This document shows positions 1 to 13,724 of a stretch of DNA of 64,000 bases, piece after piece (position 1 is the stretch's first letter; each line of letters opens with the position of its first letter). The position numbers and the translations under genes are program-made. The notes under the pieces are model-generated. The model ran no database searches. It saw nothing but the letters and a program-made list of their open reading frames with translations, and was not told the origin of the DNA. This DNA is from Selaginella moellendorffii (lineage: Eukaryota > Streptophyta > Lycopodiopsida > Selaginellales > Selaginellaceae), in the NCBI RefSeq assembly GCF_000143415.4, contig NW_003314344.1:450367-514366 (forward strand), given 5' to 3'.

Positions 1-318
1 CTACCTACATTTCCAGTTCTAGCTCGAAAAGATTCTCTGCATATTCCTTGGAGGTCAAAGGCTCGATTCCAATTTGCTAGGAACGAATATCCTCTCGAAT
101 CTACTTTTCCACAGCGCGTTGACTTTGACTTGTCTCGTCGAGTGGGTAGTAGTAGTGTCGCGGTGGAACACAGTTCTTGGCTCTAGGGTTTCTTGGAAGC
201 TCTCTTCTTTCCTTGTTCTTCTTCCTCTTTTTCCTCAAAGATTCAGGGCTGCGATCGATCGCATTGGAATCCAGCGAATTTGCGCAAGTAAGTAGTATCG
301 ATCGATCGTCTCAAGTCT

Positions 319-2495
319 ATGGTTATGGCTGGAGCGGAGGCCAAGGCCGTCGCCGCAATTCGAGCGCTTGGCCGCGGATTTGACGTGACTTTGGATCTCC
401 AAGTGGAGTACGCCAAGGGCTGCCTGATCGACGTGGATCAAGAGACCCGCGAGCTCATTGTTCCTGGGAATGTGGTTGTGGAGAATGTTTCCAAGGACAT
501 CAAAGTGGACAAGGGAGAAAATACGCGATTCCGGAGCGACGTTTTGGATTTTCACCAGGTTTGTAGCTCTTGCGAACTTCATCTAGTTCCTTTCTAAGTC
601 ATGTAAAAAAAACTTTTTTTTTCTTTGCAGATGTCCGAGAGGTTTAATCACAACGTTGGAATCGCAGGGAAAATGCCGCTGGGATTATTCACTGCCATGT
701 TTGATCTCAAAGGTCCGTGGCAAGTTGATGCATTGTCCACAAAAAGTCTAGCAATCGATGGCTACTACGCTATCCTTTACGAAGTGAAAGTCACGAAAGC
801 GCCCTTGAGGCTCATTCAGGAAGTCAAAGACGCTGTCTCATCGACTTGGCAGCCTTTAGAACTCACCAGGTATTATCTCTTCGTTTTTACTCTCTTTGCA
901 TCTCTGTTGTGAGCTCCTTACACCTTCATTATCTGCAGGTTTATCGAGAAATATGGAACTCACGTAATCACGGGCGTAAAAGTTGGAGGCAAGGACGTGA
1001 TTTATCTCCGACAGAACCAATCCTCGACACTCAATGCGGCCGACATTCAACGATATCTAGAGTCAATTTCCGAACAAAGATTTGCGGATGGTGGTGGAAG
1101 GAGTAACAGACGGTTCAAAGTTTTCAAGAAGGGAGCAAAGAAGAAGGTAACTACATGTTTTTCTAGAAGCCTCTCGTCCTTGAAAGGTCATATCCTATGC
1201 TTTTTTCTTTCTTTGTCTAGGTTGCAGACCCATTTGCGATGATAGACCGCTCGAAAGTGATAAACAACTATAGCTCCATTTCAATCTCGAACGACGTGAG
1301 CATCTGACTATTTGTTCTTTAGTGATTATTCTAACGTTTTCGTGCATATGCTCAGAATGTGGAGGTGAAGTTCAAGCGAAGAGGCGGACTAGATTCCATA
1401 AGGGACCACAACCCATGGTTACTCTCGGTTCCTGACGCCCCGGAAGTTGTATCCATGTCGTTTGTCCCAATAACTTCTTTGCTGGCTGGTGTTCCCGGAA
1501 CAGGGTTCTTGACTCATGCCATCAATCTCTATCTCCGCTGTAAGTTTTGTCCAGTTTCATCAACTTATCTTGCTTGTCTTTCCTTGGTTTTGCAGACAAG
1601 CCTCCGATTGACGAGTTGCTATATTTTCTAGAATTCCAGGTACCCCGTCAATGGTCTCCAAGTTTAGATCCTTCTACGAGTCAAACGAGCAGCGCAAAGC
1701 TACCAGCGCTGCAATTCTCTCCCATGGGGCCTAAGCTACATGTAGCTACGGACGAGGTACGTCTCTCGGCTGGTCACCGTCTTGCAAACGCATTGTTTTT
1801 TGCAGGTAACTGTTTCCAAACGACCCGTGACTGGCTTGCGCTTGTATATCCAGGGGAAAAGTCTCAACAGACTATCAGTTCACTTGCAGTATCTCTCCAA
1901 TCTTCCGAAAATTCTTGAGCAGCACTGGGGTACAAGCACGTACAGCGACGCACCGCGCTGGAAAAGGTCAGAGGAACATCCACGGTGGTTGGAACACGTC
2001 CAGTGGAAGAGCTTCTCTCACGTCAACACCGCGCCAGTCGAGTACGTTGAGCCATGCATTGGTGACGAGGCCAGTGCTTTCATAGTAACCGGCGCTCAAC
2101 TCCAGGTCTCGGACTCAAGAACAAGGCCCGTGCTTTTCCTCAGGCTCCAGTTTACGAGAGTTCCTGGATGCAGTATAAGGCGGTCAGTGTGGGATCACAT
2201 GCCAGCGTCGTCTCAAAAGTCATCCAGCACCGGCTTCTTCTCCCAGTTTGGATTCAGCTCCAGCGTCAACCCACAAAATGCGCAACCCCAGCGCTTTGTT
2301 CAAAACTCGGCAGTGTTTTCCGGGGGTCCATCGCAGTCTGTGCACGGTTCCAGGTTATTAAAGTTCGTGGACATAAACGAGATGTCCAAAGGGATCCAGG
2401 ATGAGCCAGGACATTGGATTGTGACCGGAGCGAAGCTGGACGTGGAAAACGGAAAGATCTGCTTGAAAGTCAAGTACTCGCTGCTGAGGTACTAG
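319..2495 (+). CDS. MACPF-domain protein (CAD1/NSL1-like)
   Basis: Seven exons (319-558, 631-869, 939-1146, 1221-1295, 1356-1539, 1596-1756, 1806-2495) join in frame to 598 residues, the usual length of plant MACPF proteins. Exon 3 carries the membrane-attack-complex/perforin signature FIEKYGTHVITG (Y-G-T-H core). The start at 319 has a second in-frame ATG two codons later. The C-terminal half contains repeated segments of the FIVTGAQL / WIVTGAKL type typical of the plant family. Known relatives in Arabidopsis (CAD1, NSL1 and two paralogues) restrain salicylate-dependent cell death and immune responses; direct pore formation has not been the main reported role. Family assignment is firm; the specific paralogue is not resolved. 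Confidence 0.93.
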
Positions 2496-3815
2496 AAGCT
2501 TCAGGTGGTTTTTGGCTCGTTTGCTCGGTGGTGGACAGATATATTTTTATCTCGGGGGACTCTGCCAACAACGTTCGTATATAGCTGGGAGTGTTGACTG
2601 CACGAAAACCGATCCGGTCAGCCTGGAAAGAAGGCAAGAAAGTTTGCAAGATGGCGAAGAGGATCAGAGTTTTTGCACTAGCTGTGAATCTGGCGATTTT
2701 TCTATGGCAAAGAAGCTTTTTGCCCGGTTAAGTGACGGGTACTACTTCGGGACAGGATGATTGGGCGTGCACGCGGATGCGGTGCTTTTTTTCCTTTCGG
2801 TACGTTCGCAAAAGGCAAAGGACGCGGGCGAAAGCTTAAGAAAGAATTGGTGGAGATGAGGCAATGAGTGGCATCATTTGGATCTAGCATCAAAACAGGA
2901 TGGGGAAGCTGCTCCTGGTCGGGTCGTGGAGTGAGTGATACTCTGATTCACTCAAGCTCAAAGCTATTTAGTGAACAGGAAACAACAACACAGGTGGAGG
3001 ATCGACTATCATGCTACTACAACAGAGAAATTCTGGAAGCTCGGCTCGAGGAAAGCTTTTTTTTTACTACTACTTGTTTTCTTTCTTTTCCTATCATCTT
3101 CGAGCAGCTGGGAACCAACGTGAGTTGTTCCGCATCCCAGCAGGACAAGGTTCCTATGCGGAGAAACGTCTAATCAGGTGATTAGTTCTTCCGCCTCTCT
3201 CTTTCCTCGAAGAGGCTAATGGTTTGTTTCTTTTCCTTTTCGCAGCACTCGATAGAGAAACAGTAAACGTCACAGGTGGTTTATACAGCTGCTAAGCAAT
3301 TGTTTAATCACGATGCTTTGAAAGTGTGGGGCAGAATGATCGACCACGATGAAGAATAATGTATTGAAAGCCCTGGGAGCAGCAGCAGTGTGAGCAGCAA
3401 CAGCGCAGCAAGCAGCAGGCAAATCTGTGAGTGAGCGCTCCATATTTTTCCTTTCCACGTTTCTCAAGCTATTTAATCTCTTAGTCGTCGTTCTTGCGGT
3501 TCCAGAGGATCAAAGAGGAAGAACACACAAGAAAGATAAAAGCGAGAGTACCGAGCGCCAGCTGCGTAACAGAGAGGATCACACACTCTCTCTATTGGAG
3601 AGCATTCAATCTGGGCCGTTAAAAACGGATGTGCGAAACCGACGGCGGTGCGCCACGCGAGACAGTGTCCGTCGGATGTGAGCTGGAAGGGCCTCGGCTT
3701 ATGGGGTGTCGCCACGTCATGCGGCCATGGGGCCATGCACGGCACTATGCCCATGCGCCGCCGCCACGCATTAAATGAGGATAGCCCGCAGGAATCGAAC
3801 CGGACGAAGTAAACG
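2496..3815. other. Intergenic, no supported gene
   Basis: 3' flank of the MACPF gene followed by promoter-type sequence for the downstream TPS gene. Several short open frames exist but none has coding character, splice continuity or recognisable motifs. A CCATGG/GCATGC-rich patch lies near 3720-3765. Confidence 0.6.
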
Positions 3816-3819
3816 GGGA

Positions 3820-3837
3820 TTAGGGTTAGGGTTTTAA
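3820..3837 (+). promoter_or_regulatory. Telo-box doublet upstream of TPS
   Basis: Two copies of TTAGGG followed by TTTTA. Short interstitial telomere-like motifs of this kind are known plant promoter elements close to transcription starts, especially of housekeeping and growth-related genes. It lies about 1.05 kb before the TPS start codon, consistent with a long leader beginning nearby (inference). Confidence 0.5.
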
Positions 3838-4881
3838 GAAAGCTCTTTGTTTGCATTAGCGTGGAGGAGGAGGAAGGAGGTTTGGCTGCTGGTCTTTGGC
3901 GTGATCCAGGCGGCCAGGACGCGATCCCACGTCGTCGGCAGCTCCTACATTCTACGATCGCGCGCTGTCTGGTCGGTTTCTCCTTCCTTTTCAGCTGAAA
4001 TTTTCTCGTTTTCTTGCCGCTTGTGGTTTGCCTGCGTTGCTCGGTGCTTTTGTGTGCGTGAAGAAATTCTTTATCATTTGTTGGGTCATGGAGGAGCAAC
4101 AAACAGTGGCGATCGTACCCTGTGCTGTGTAAAATATGGTTTTTTTCTCGCTCTTCTACCCTGGAGGTTTGCTACTTAGGCCTAGTTGTGAACAGCAGGG
4201 TGTGTGTGTGAGGATTTGTGAAGACGAAGAGAGTGGTTTTTTTTCTTTTTTTGCTTTGTGTTTTGTTTGGTGCTTCGTTCAACACAAAGAGGACGGACTG
4301 GCCACGTCGTCCCCGATTGCTTGCTTGTCTCAGCATTGATCGCATCCAATTCTTCTCGGTCTAAGTTCTTACGAGGCTCTTTCCCTTCCAGCTTCATTCT
4401 CGCTGTCGGTCGGCAAACGCAGTAGCAGCGCACCGGGCTTTGCTCCCTACGGTCTTCCCTTTTGTTTTTTCGGGCGCCGGAGCGCTGCTGCGGTGGTGTG
4501 CTGTGAGAGCTTGTTTGCGGCCAAGACAAGCCTGTTGCTAGGCGCTTCTCCGGCTCCGGTTGGTTGGTCTTTTCGAGGACAGGCGGGATGTGTGGGAGGG
4601 CGGATAAGAACACGGGGCGTAGAGTGTGGCGGCTACTGTTGGTATCGTGCTCCTCCAGCGCCGCCTCTGCATATATCACTAGCTTCCCGAGAGCATGATC
4701 GTCGGCGACAGCTCCTGGGGATAGTTTTGGGACAGGATAGCAGGAAAGCAGGAAGAAAAGAGGGATTTTTTCGGCTCGCAATCGCTCGCCAGAGCAGCCA
4801 AGGTACTCGGGCCTAATTCTTTAGCTTGGTCGATCGGCAGCCAGCAGCCGCAGCAGCAGCAAAAGCATCAGAGAAGCAGGG
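3838..4881 (+). other. Probable long 5' leader of the TPS gene
   Basis: About 1 kb of pyrimidine-rich sequence without a conserved coding frame between the telo-box and the TPS start codon. Class II TPS genes commonly have a long leader with an intron; the T-rich tracts (for example 4135-4270) and the final purine-rich CAG repeat stretch before the ATG fit this. No leader intron can be fixed by reading alone. Confidence 0.4.
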
Positions 4882-7658
4882 ATGTTGTCCAAGTCTTATT
4901 CCAATCTTCTGGAGCTCGCAGCTGGCGATCTGCCTCCGTTTGTTCGGGGCAGGATGCCACGCGTGATGACAGTGGCAGGATTTCCCGCAGAGCTCCAGCA
5001 GCACGAGGATGACAACAACGGCAACAGCGGGAGCAGCTTGATACCCGACTGGAACTCGTGCACGGCGCAGGACCGGACGATCATCGTCGCCAACATGCTC
5101 CCGTTGAACGCGGAGAGGAATCCCAGCAGCCTGTGCTGGGACTTTAGCTGGGACGAGGAGTCCCTCCTCCTCAGGCTCAAGGATGGCCTCCCTGAGGACA
5201 TGGAGGTTCTTTACATCGGCTGTCTGAATGTCGAGGTGGAGGCTCAAGAACAGGACGAAGTGGCTGCCAGCCTCCTTGATCGTTTCAACTGCGTCCCGGC
5301 ATTTCTACCGAGCCATCTCCGTTCCAGGTTCTACCATGGTTTTTGCAAGCAGCACCTGTGGCCGCTCTTCCACTACATGCTCCCTCTCAGCCCGGACAAC
5401 GGCGGCCGCTTTGATCGCTCGCTCTGGCAGGCTTATCTTTCCGTCAACAAGATCTTTGCGGACAAGGTCATGGAAGTGATATGCCCGGACGACGACTACG
5501 TTTGGATCCACGACTACCACCTCATGGTGCTGCCTACGTTCCTCCGCAAGCGCTTCAACAGGATAAAGATGGGATTTTTCCTGCACAGCCCGTTCCCATC
5601 CTCGGAGATATACCGCACTCTACCTGTCCGGGACGAGATACTCAAGGCCTTGCTCAACTCCGACCTGATAGGATTCCACACTTTCGACTACGCGAGGCAC
5701 TTCCTCTCGTGCTGTAGCCGGATGCTGGGGCTCGAGTATGAATCCAAGCGGGGGTACATTGGTCTCGACTACTACGGGCGGAGAGTCGGGGTGAAGATCA
5801 TGCCTGTTGGGATCCACAAGGGACAGATAGAAGCCGGCTTGCAAATGGAGAGTGCAGTTTCCCGGCTGGCGGAGCTACGGGCTCAACACGAGGGGAAGAT
5901 CGTGCTGCTAGGTGTGGACGACATGGACATCTTCAAGGGGATAGGCCTCAAGTTTCTAGCCATGGAGGAGCTGCTGAGGCTGCATCCGGAGCTGCGAGGC
6001 AAGGCAGTGCTGATACAGATAGCAAATCCGGCACGGGGCAGAGGTAAAGACGTCGTGGAAATTCAGCAGGAGGCGTATGCTGTGGCCAGGCGGGTGAACG
6101 ACACGTTTGGATGGGAAGGATACCAACCTATCGTGCTGCTCGAGAGGCACGTCCCCTTCCACGAGCGAACAGCTTACTACGCCATCTCCGAGTGCTGCGT
6201 CGTCACAGCCGTCAGGGACGGTATGAACTTGATACCGTATGAGTACATTCTTTGTAGAGAAGGCATTCGTGACGAGCAGCAGCAGCAGCAGCAACAGGCT
6301 AGTGGTCAGCGATCTTTAAAGAGGAGCATGCTCGTGGTGTCGGAGTTTATAGGCTGCTCGCCGTCACTCAGCGGGGCCATACGAGTGAACCCGTGGAACA
6401 TAGAGGCGCTGGCAGAGGCTCTCAACGCGGCTATCTCCATGCCGGAGGCGGAGAAGTGTGCAAGGCACGAAAAGCACTACAAGTACGTGAGCTCGCACGA
6501 CGTCGGGTATTGGGCTCAGAGCTTTGTGACGGACCTGGAGAGAACTTGCCAGGATCATGCCAGGAGGTTGTGCTACGGGATTGGATTTGGGTTGGGATTC
6601 AGGGTGGTGGCATTGGATCCAAACTTTAGGAAGCTTTCCGCGGAGCATATAGCGTCGGTTTACAGGAGGTGCGGTAGCAGAGCTATACTTCTCGACTACG
6701 ACGGCACAATGGTGCCCCAGTCCTCGGTGAACAGGACGCCTAGCGAAGAAGTCGTAGCAATTTTGAACACGCTGTGCAATGACCCCAGGAACGTGGTGTT
6801 CGTCGTAAGCGGTCGGGAGAGGAAGACTTTGAGCGATTGGTTTGAGCCGTGTGACAAGTTGGGACTTGCGGCAGAGCACGGGTTTTACTACAGGTTTTTG
6901 TTTAGCTTTATCTTACCGCGGGGCAGACAACTTACGTTTGCCTGATGGTTGTACAGGTGGTGCAGGGACAAGGAATGGATAATGAGCGTGTCGGCGACGG
7001 AGTTTGAGTGGAAGCAGATTGTGCTGCCTATAATGCGGCAGTACAAGGAGAGCACCGATGGTTCTTTCATCGAAGCCAAAGAGAGTGCTGCAGTTTGGCA
7101 CCATGAGGATGCCGATCCCGACTTTGGTTCGTGGCAAGCCAAGGAGCTCGTCGACCACTTGGAGAACGTCCTGGCAAACGAGCCGGTTGCTGTCAAGACT
7201 GGTCAGCACATAGTCGAGGTGAAGCCACAGGTAAGCAGGAAACGTGTCTTTCTTTCTTTCTTGCTTGCTTGCACTGGCCTGGCTGATCCCTTTTTTGTTT
7301 TTGGGAACTAAAGTGCAACCTTTTGTCGGCTTGTTTTCAGGGAGTGAGCAAAGGGATCATTGTCGAACGTATCTTGCAAACGATGGCGAGCCAGGGAACG
7401 CCCCCGGATTTTATTTTGTGTGTCGGAGACGACAGGTCTGACGAGGACATGTTCGAGAGCATCGCTTTACAGCACTCGGCGGAGCTGTTTGCTTGCACAG
7501 TCGGGCAAAAACCCAGCAAGGCCAAGTATTTTGTTGACGACACGCCGGAAGTTATCAGGATGCTGCAAGGACTGGCCAAAGTGTCCGGCTCCGGCGTCAA
7601 TTCCATAGCTGGACTCGCGACCTCATTCTCTCAAGTCGCTCTTTCCAGTTCGATATGA
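4882..7658 (+). CDS. Class II trehalose-6-phosphate synthase-like protein (TPS+TPP domains)
   Basis: Three exons (4882-6893, 6957-7230, 7341-7658) give 867 residues. The N-terminus MLSKSYSNLLELAAGD and the PRVMTVAG block are hallmarks of the plant class II (TPS5-11) group. A GT20 glycosyltransferase domain fills roughly residues 60-540, and a TPP-like HAD phosphatase domain follows, with the nucleophile motif LDYDGTM near residue 604 and GDDRSDEDMF in the last exon. Plant class II proteins mostly lack measurable TPS activity and act as regulatory, SnRK1-linked sugar-signalling proteins; that role is inferred from the family. A seven-residue glutamine run (about 6277-6297) interrupts a normally shorter loop in the GT domain. 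Both introns are short (63 and 110 nt). Confidence 0.95.
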
Positions 7659-8551
7659 GCGCCAAGTCGTCGTGCTGGTGAGAAAGCTCCTCGTTTTTCT
7701 TGCTTGTTTTGAGCCGGGCTTTTACTCTCGTTTGAGTTGTTTCTAACGTACTTTTGCCTTTCCTCAGGCCCCGTCTCTCCATGGACGCTTACGTGCGAGC
7801 TACCGGAATGAAAATGGTCTAAAAGTCACAGCAAAGAAAAAAGGTTCGTGTCAATCCTTAGCAGCGAATTGATGAGCTCCTGCCGCTCGACTTATCACCA
7901 ACTGGATTGTTTCTAGATTGAGACCGCCCAGGAAGAGAGAGAGTTAGAACGACGGCGAGAGAAAATGGAAAGAAATGAATAAACGTGGCTCTCTCGGAGG
8001 AGACCACCACGCCACCATGCCTCGATCGATGATTACTTGACAAGCACAGGAAAATCGCCAGCGCAACAAACCAAGACGATCATCGCGAAAACTATGTGAA
8101 TATATTTAAATGCTTTATAGATGCTCTAAACGATGCCGAGGATATTCGACGCATTATCCGCTCGTGGAAAAAGAACGCGACGAGATTCAATTCAATGGAC
8201 CAACACAGATTGGATAAGATTACAGTACGAGAAGTGCCAACAGGCTGGGCACAGCTGGTTAGATCTCGACCATTCCTCGCATCCGACGGCTACGCACACA
8301 ATACGAGGAAAACAAGATGGTCAAAGGGCCATGGCCATGCATCTCCTGCCATGGCCATCTATGGTCATGCGCATGCCCATGACCATGCCATGGTGGCCAA
8401 AACGCCAAAGAGAGTTATAGAAATACTTTGCCTCTTTGTTTGCTACCTCTTCAACAAGTTGCAAATCAAAACTAATCTATCAGGACTAATGCAAGTGTTT
8501 TGCCCAAAACTTTGTTTTTTTTTTTTTTTGTCAAAGAACATTTCCAACTCT
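7659..8551. other. Intergenic with CATG-rich cluster
   Basis: Holds the TPS 3' region (a possible 3'-UTR intron ends at a CAG near 7769) and the 3' flank of SDH2. Positions 8328-8400 are a dense run of overlapping CCATGG/GCATGC-type palindromes. No gene is supported. Confidence 0.5.
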
Positions 8552-9356
8552 TTAGCCGAGCATCCCTTTGATCTGTAGGATCTTTTCAGCGGGATTTAGT
8601 CCCTTTGGACAAGTATTTGAGCAATTCCGAATGGTGTGGCATCTTCCAATCTTCATCTCTCCCCGGAGGGCCTCCATGCGCTCTTTGGCAAAGTCATCAC
8701 GGCTATCAGCAATCATTCTAAACATTTGGAAACAATTTAGTAGGGAAAAACAATGTGGAATGGCAATACACTTACTTATATGCTTGGAGCAGAATTGCTG
8801 GACCAGGGAATGTAGGTGTGTTCCACCAGTAGCTAGGGCAAGAAGTATTACAACAGGCACACAGGATGCACTCCCACATTCCATCCAATTTTGCTCTCTC
8901 TTCTTTGCTTTGCAAGAACTCCCGCTGCCCATCTTCTTTTTGGTGTTTGGTCTTCAGCCATGGCTCAATGCTCTTGTATTGCTGATAGAAATGGGTCATG
9001 TCCACCACCAAGTCCTTAATCACAAACATATGGGGCAGAGGCAACACCACAGTCGAGGCAATACCATCCTCATCCCTGCCAACTTTTGTTAGGCAGGCCA
9101 AGCAGTTCTTACCATTGATGTTCATAGCGCAAGAGCCACACACGCCTTCGCGACAAGAGCGCCTGAAGGTGAGGCTCGAGTCGTGCTTGTTCTTGATCTC
9201 AAGCAAAACATCAAGCATCATAACGCAGTTGCTGGTGTCAACCTTGTAGTCTTGGAGGTGGGGTGATTTGCCATCCTGGGGATTGTATCTGTACACCTGA
9301 AAGGACCGTAATGCATTGCTGGTCGAGCACTTTCTTCCTAAAACTCGTGAAAGCAT
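8552..9356 (-). CDS. SDH2: Succinate dehydrogenase iron-sulfur subunit
   Basis: Two exons (9356-8776 and 8717-8552; 58-nt intron) encode 248 residues. Cysteine clusters are complete: [21 protein letters not shown] for the 2Fe-2S centre, [12 protein letters not shown] for 4Fe-4S and [14 protein letters not shown] for 3Fe-4S. The protein is subunit 2 of mitochondrial complex II, passing electrons from the FAD subunit to ubiquinone. The presequence before the conserved SFQVYRYNP block is short (about 18 residues, arginine-containing), shorter than in most angiosperm SDH2 proteins but adequate for mitochondrial targeting. A telo-box lies just upstream. Confidence 0.95.
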
Positions 9357-9373
9357 CCTCCTCCTCGAAAGCT

Positions 9374-9383
9374 AAACCCTAAA
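9374..9383. promoter_or_regulatory. Telo-box (AAACCCTAAA) at SDH2
   Basis: Plant telo-box about 18-27 nt upstream of the SDH2 start codon on the minus strand. Confidence 0.5.
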
Positions 9384-9717
9384 AGATGGCCTTATTTTAA
9401 GTTCTAATCATCTAATGGGGTTTAACCTTGTGAACAAAAACAAAGATCCATATAGCGTCATCATATCTTCGTCTTTGTCACTTGGCCAAAGCGCCAAACA
9501 GATCTAGAGATACTTTGCTTCTTTGTTTGCTTCCTGTTATAAAACTATCAAGCCGCGACGCAACGAATCTGGCTTAACTTATAGCGAGTGTTACGAATGA
9601 GGGAATAAAATGAAACGCATCGTCACTTCGCTTGCTGCCAAGCCTCCGTAGATCCTTATCGGAAGATTGTGAGAGTTTTAAGACGAGAGAGCGAGAACTT
9701 GGACAAGCGAGCTTACA

Positions 9718-11347
9718 TCACTCGCATTTCCGGATGCCACACACACATGCCCAGCCATTTTCGTCGCTGATTTCTATATCGCGCAGGAACGGGGAATAAG
9801 TCCTCACAACGCTTTCAACCTGTAAAGACGTTGATGGATTTGGCATCAAATTAAAGACAAGATAGAAAAATCGCAGAGGAGAAGAAAAAAAAGAGATGCT
9901 TTACCTGTTCGAGTATAATGCCAGAGAGGCCAACTTTTCCTTTTGGTCTTGTGTAGCCGGCGATGGAGTTCGCGAGAGTGAGAAGCGGGTTGAGAAGGAT
10001 GTTTGCGACGACGACGTCGAAAACTCCGGGCCCATGCGGCACGGGATCGTCTTTATCGTCGGCTGCAGCGATGAAAACCTCGAATGCGTGTGGATCGAGA
10101 GCGTTCAACGTCGCGTTTGAAGCCGAGGAAGATACTGCCATGGGATCAATGTCAACTCCAACTGCATGTGAAGCTCCCATCTAAACAAAACCAAAGAGAG
10201 AAAAAAACAGAGAGTAAGAACAAGAGTAAGTAGTAAAAAATGTTACCTTCAACGCCGCTATCGCAAGGATGCCTGAGCCTGTCCCATAGTCTAGAATATT
10301 GTCCCCGCTTCTCACTGACTTGTGCAGCCATTTCAAACAAAGCTTTGTTGTTGGATGCTCTCCAGTGCCAAATGCCAGTCCCGGATTAAGAATGATGTTG
10401 GTCGCCTCACTGTCCTGTGGAACAAAAAACACAATGCTTGTAGCTACTTGTCACCAGCAGCAAGTGGCTCACCTACAGGAGGCGTGCACCACTCTGGCAC
10501 GATCCAAAAACGTGGAAGCACTTGCACCGGTTGGAACGAATCCTGCGTTTTGTTTTTCTGAGAGAGTCAGCTTCACGCCCCGGAAAAGGAAAAAACCGAA
10601 ACGAAGAGAGAGAGAGAAGGGAAAACAAAAAAAAAAAACAAAAGGAGAGGAGAAGAGAAAGACCAACCTTAACTTGCTGCAGCCAATCGCACTCGTGGAT
10701 TATTTTAAGCTCGTACTTTGGAACCTCTTTCAGCCCCAGCGTGTCAGCTGCGAGCGCAAAAACCTCCGAGACATCAACGTCTCCTCCGAACATGGCTGTG
10801 ATGCAACTCTGTAAAGCGCACAAAGTCAGGCCGACTTTCACAGAAGGGAGAAAGACAAAGAGAAATCACATATCCCAAAACGAACCTTGCTCCAAAAACT
10901 ACGCGAATCCCCAGCCTGCCAGGGAACTGGACCATCTTTCTACAGAAGCGAAGAGAAAGAAATCATTAAAGTTCGAGCAAGGCAATGGAAAACTATGCAC
11001 GGAAAAACGCAAGAAAAAAAACCCAAAAACTGAGTGGAACTGTCGCCAAACAAAAGGAATTATTCTTACCTCCTCTTCTTCCTTGTTTGCATCCTCAATG
11101 CTGCAAGAAGTAGCTCCAAAACACATGAGCGCTTCCATGAGCTCGTCCTGGAGCGAAATCAGTGTGGCGCTCACTCACATTTCGCGAATCAAACACTCAC
11201 AGCTGCTTTGCCGCTACAGAGAATGCTGGCCGACTGCATCGCCGAGGGCGAGGATTTGAGCGCCAGCGCGCGCCCGTTGCCCGCCGCCGTCGCCGCCGCG
11301 CGCGCCAATGCCGGAAGAGCACACGCCACTGCGCTGCGCAAAGCCAT
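9718..11347 (-). CDS. Ribosomal protein L11 methyltransferase-like (PrmA)
   Basis: Eight exons (11347-11201, 11147-11070, 10939-10886, 10808-10668, 10542-10477, 10414-10247, 10180-9905, 9819-9718), all joining in phase 0, give 343 residues. Family motifs are clear: [18 protein letters not shown], the SAM-binding [26 protein letters not shown] and [14 protein letters not shown]. The enzyme trimethylates ribosomal protein L11 in bacteria; plant nuclear copies act in organelles. The alanine/arginine-rich N-terminus of about 50 residues looks like an organelle transit peptide. An in-frame ATG 14 codons upstream is an alternative start. The start is about 200 bp from the divergently transcribed hexokinase gene. 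Confidence 0.92.
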
Positions 11348-11422
11348 AAACCCTTGGCCCCCAAAAGCCCTAATTTCAAGTGGAGGCATATTCGCCAAGG
11401 CACACAAGAATATGCTTTGGTC

Positions 11423-11428
11423 CACGTG
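11423..11428. promoter_or_regulatory. G-box CACGTG in shared PrmA/hexokinase promoter
   Basis: Perfect G-box inside the roughly 200-bp region separating two divergent start codons; bZIP/bHLH factors typically bind this hexamer. Shared use by both genes is inference. Confidence 0.4.
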
Positions 11429-11546
11429 TGTACAAACAATGAAAGATATTTTGTAAGGGAATCCAAGCAGAGTGGCAAGGACCAAGTACTACTTCAGAAC
11501 TCTTTCTCGATTCGATCTGGGCATTTGCGACCATAGCCTAGCTCGA

Positions 11547-13611
<2,065 letters not shown>

Positions 13612-13710
13612 GAAACTAGAATGGAGTTTCTCTGTAAAATGTCTGTGTGTTTGTGTGTGGGGAAGAGAGAGAGAGAGAGAGAGAGAGGTTTAATTGGGGT
13701 TTATACAGAG

Positions 13711-13720
13711 GTTAGGGTTT
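13711..13720 (+). promoter_or_regulatory. Telo-box immediately before PPR start
   Basis: GTTAGGGTTT a few bases before the first ATG of the downstream PPR gene; marks a likely transcription start in the 113-bp gap after hexokinase. Confidence 0.45.
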
Positions 13721-13724
13721 GCAT

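Noticed and set aside
3820-3837. True telomeric array
   Set aside because: Only two repeat units; fits a promoter telo-box, not a chromosome end or interstitial telomere block.
3473-4102. 209-codon minus-strand frame upstream of TPS
   Set aside because: No domain, low-complexity basic composition, lies in promoter/leader region.
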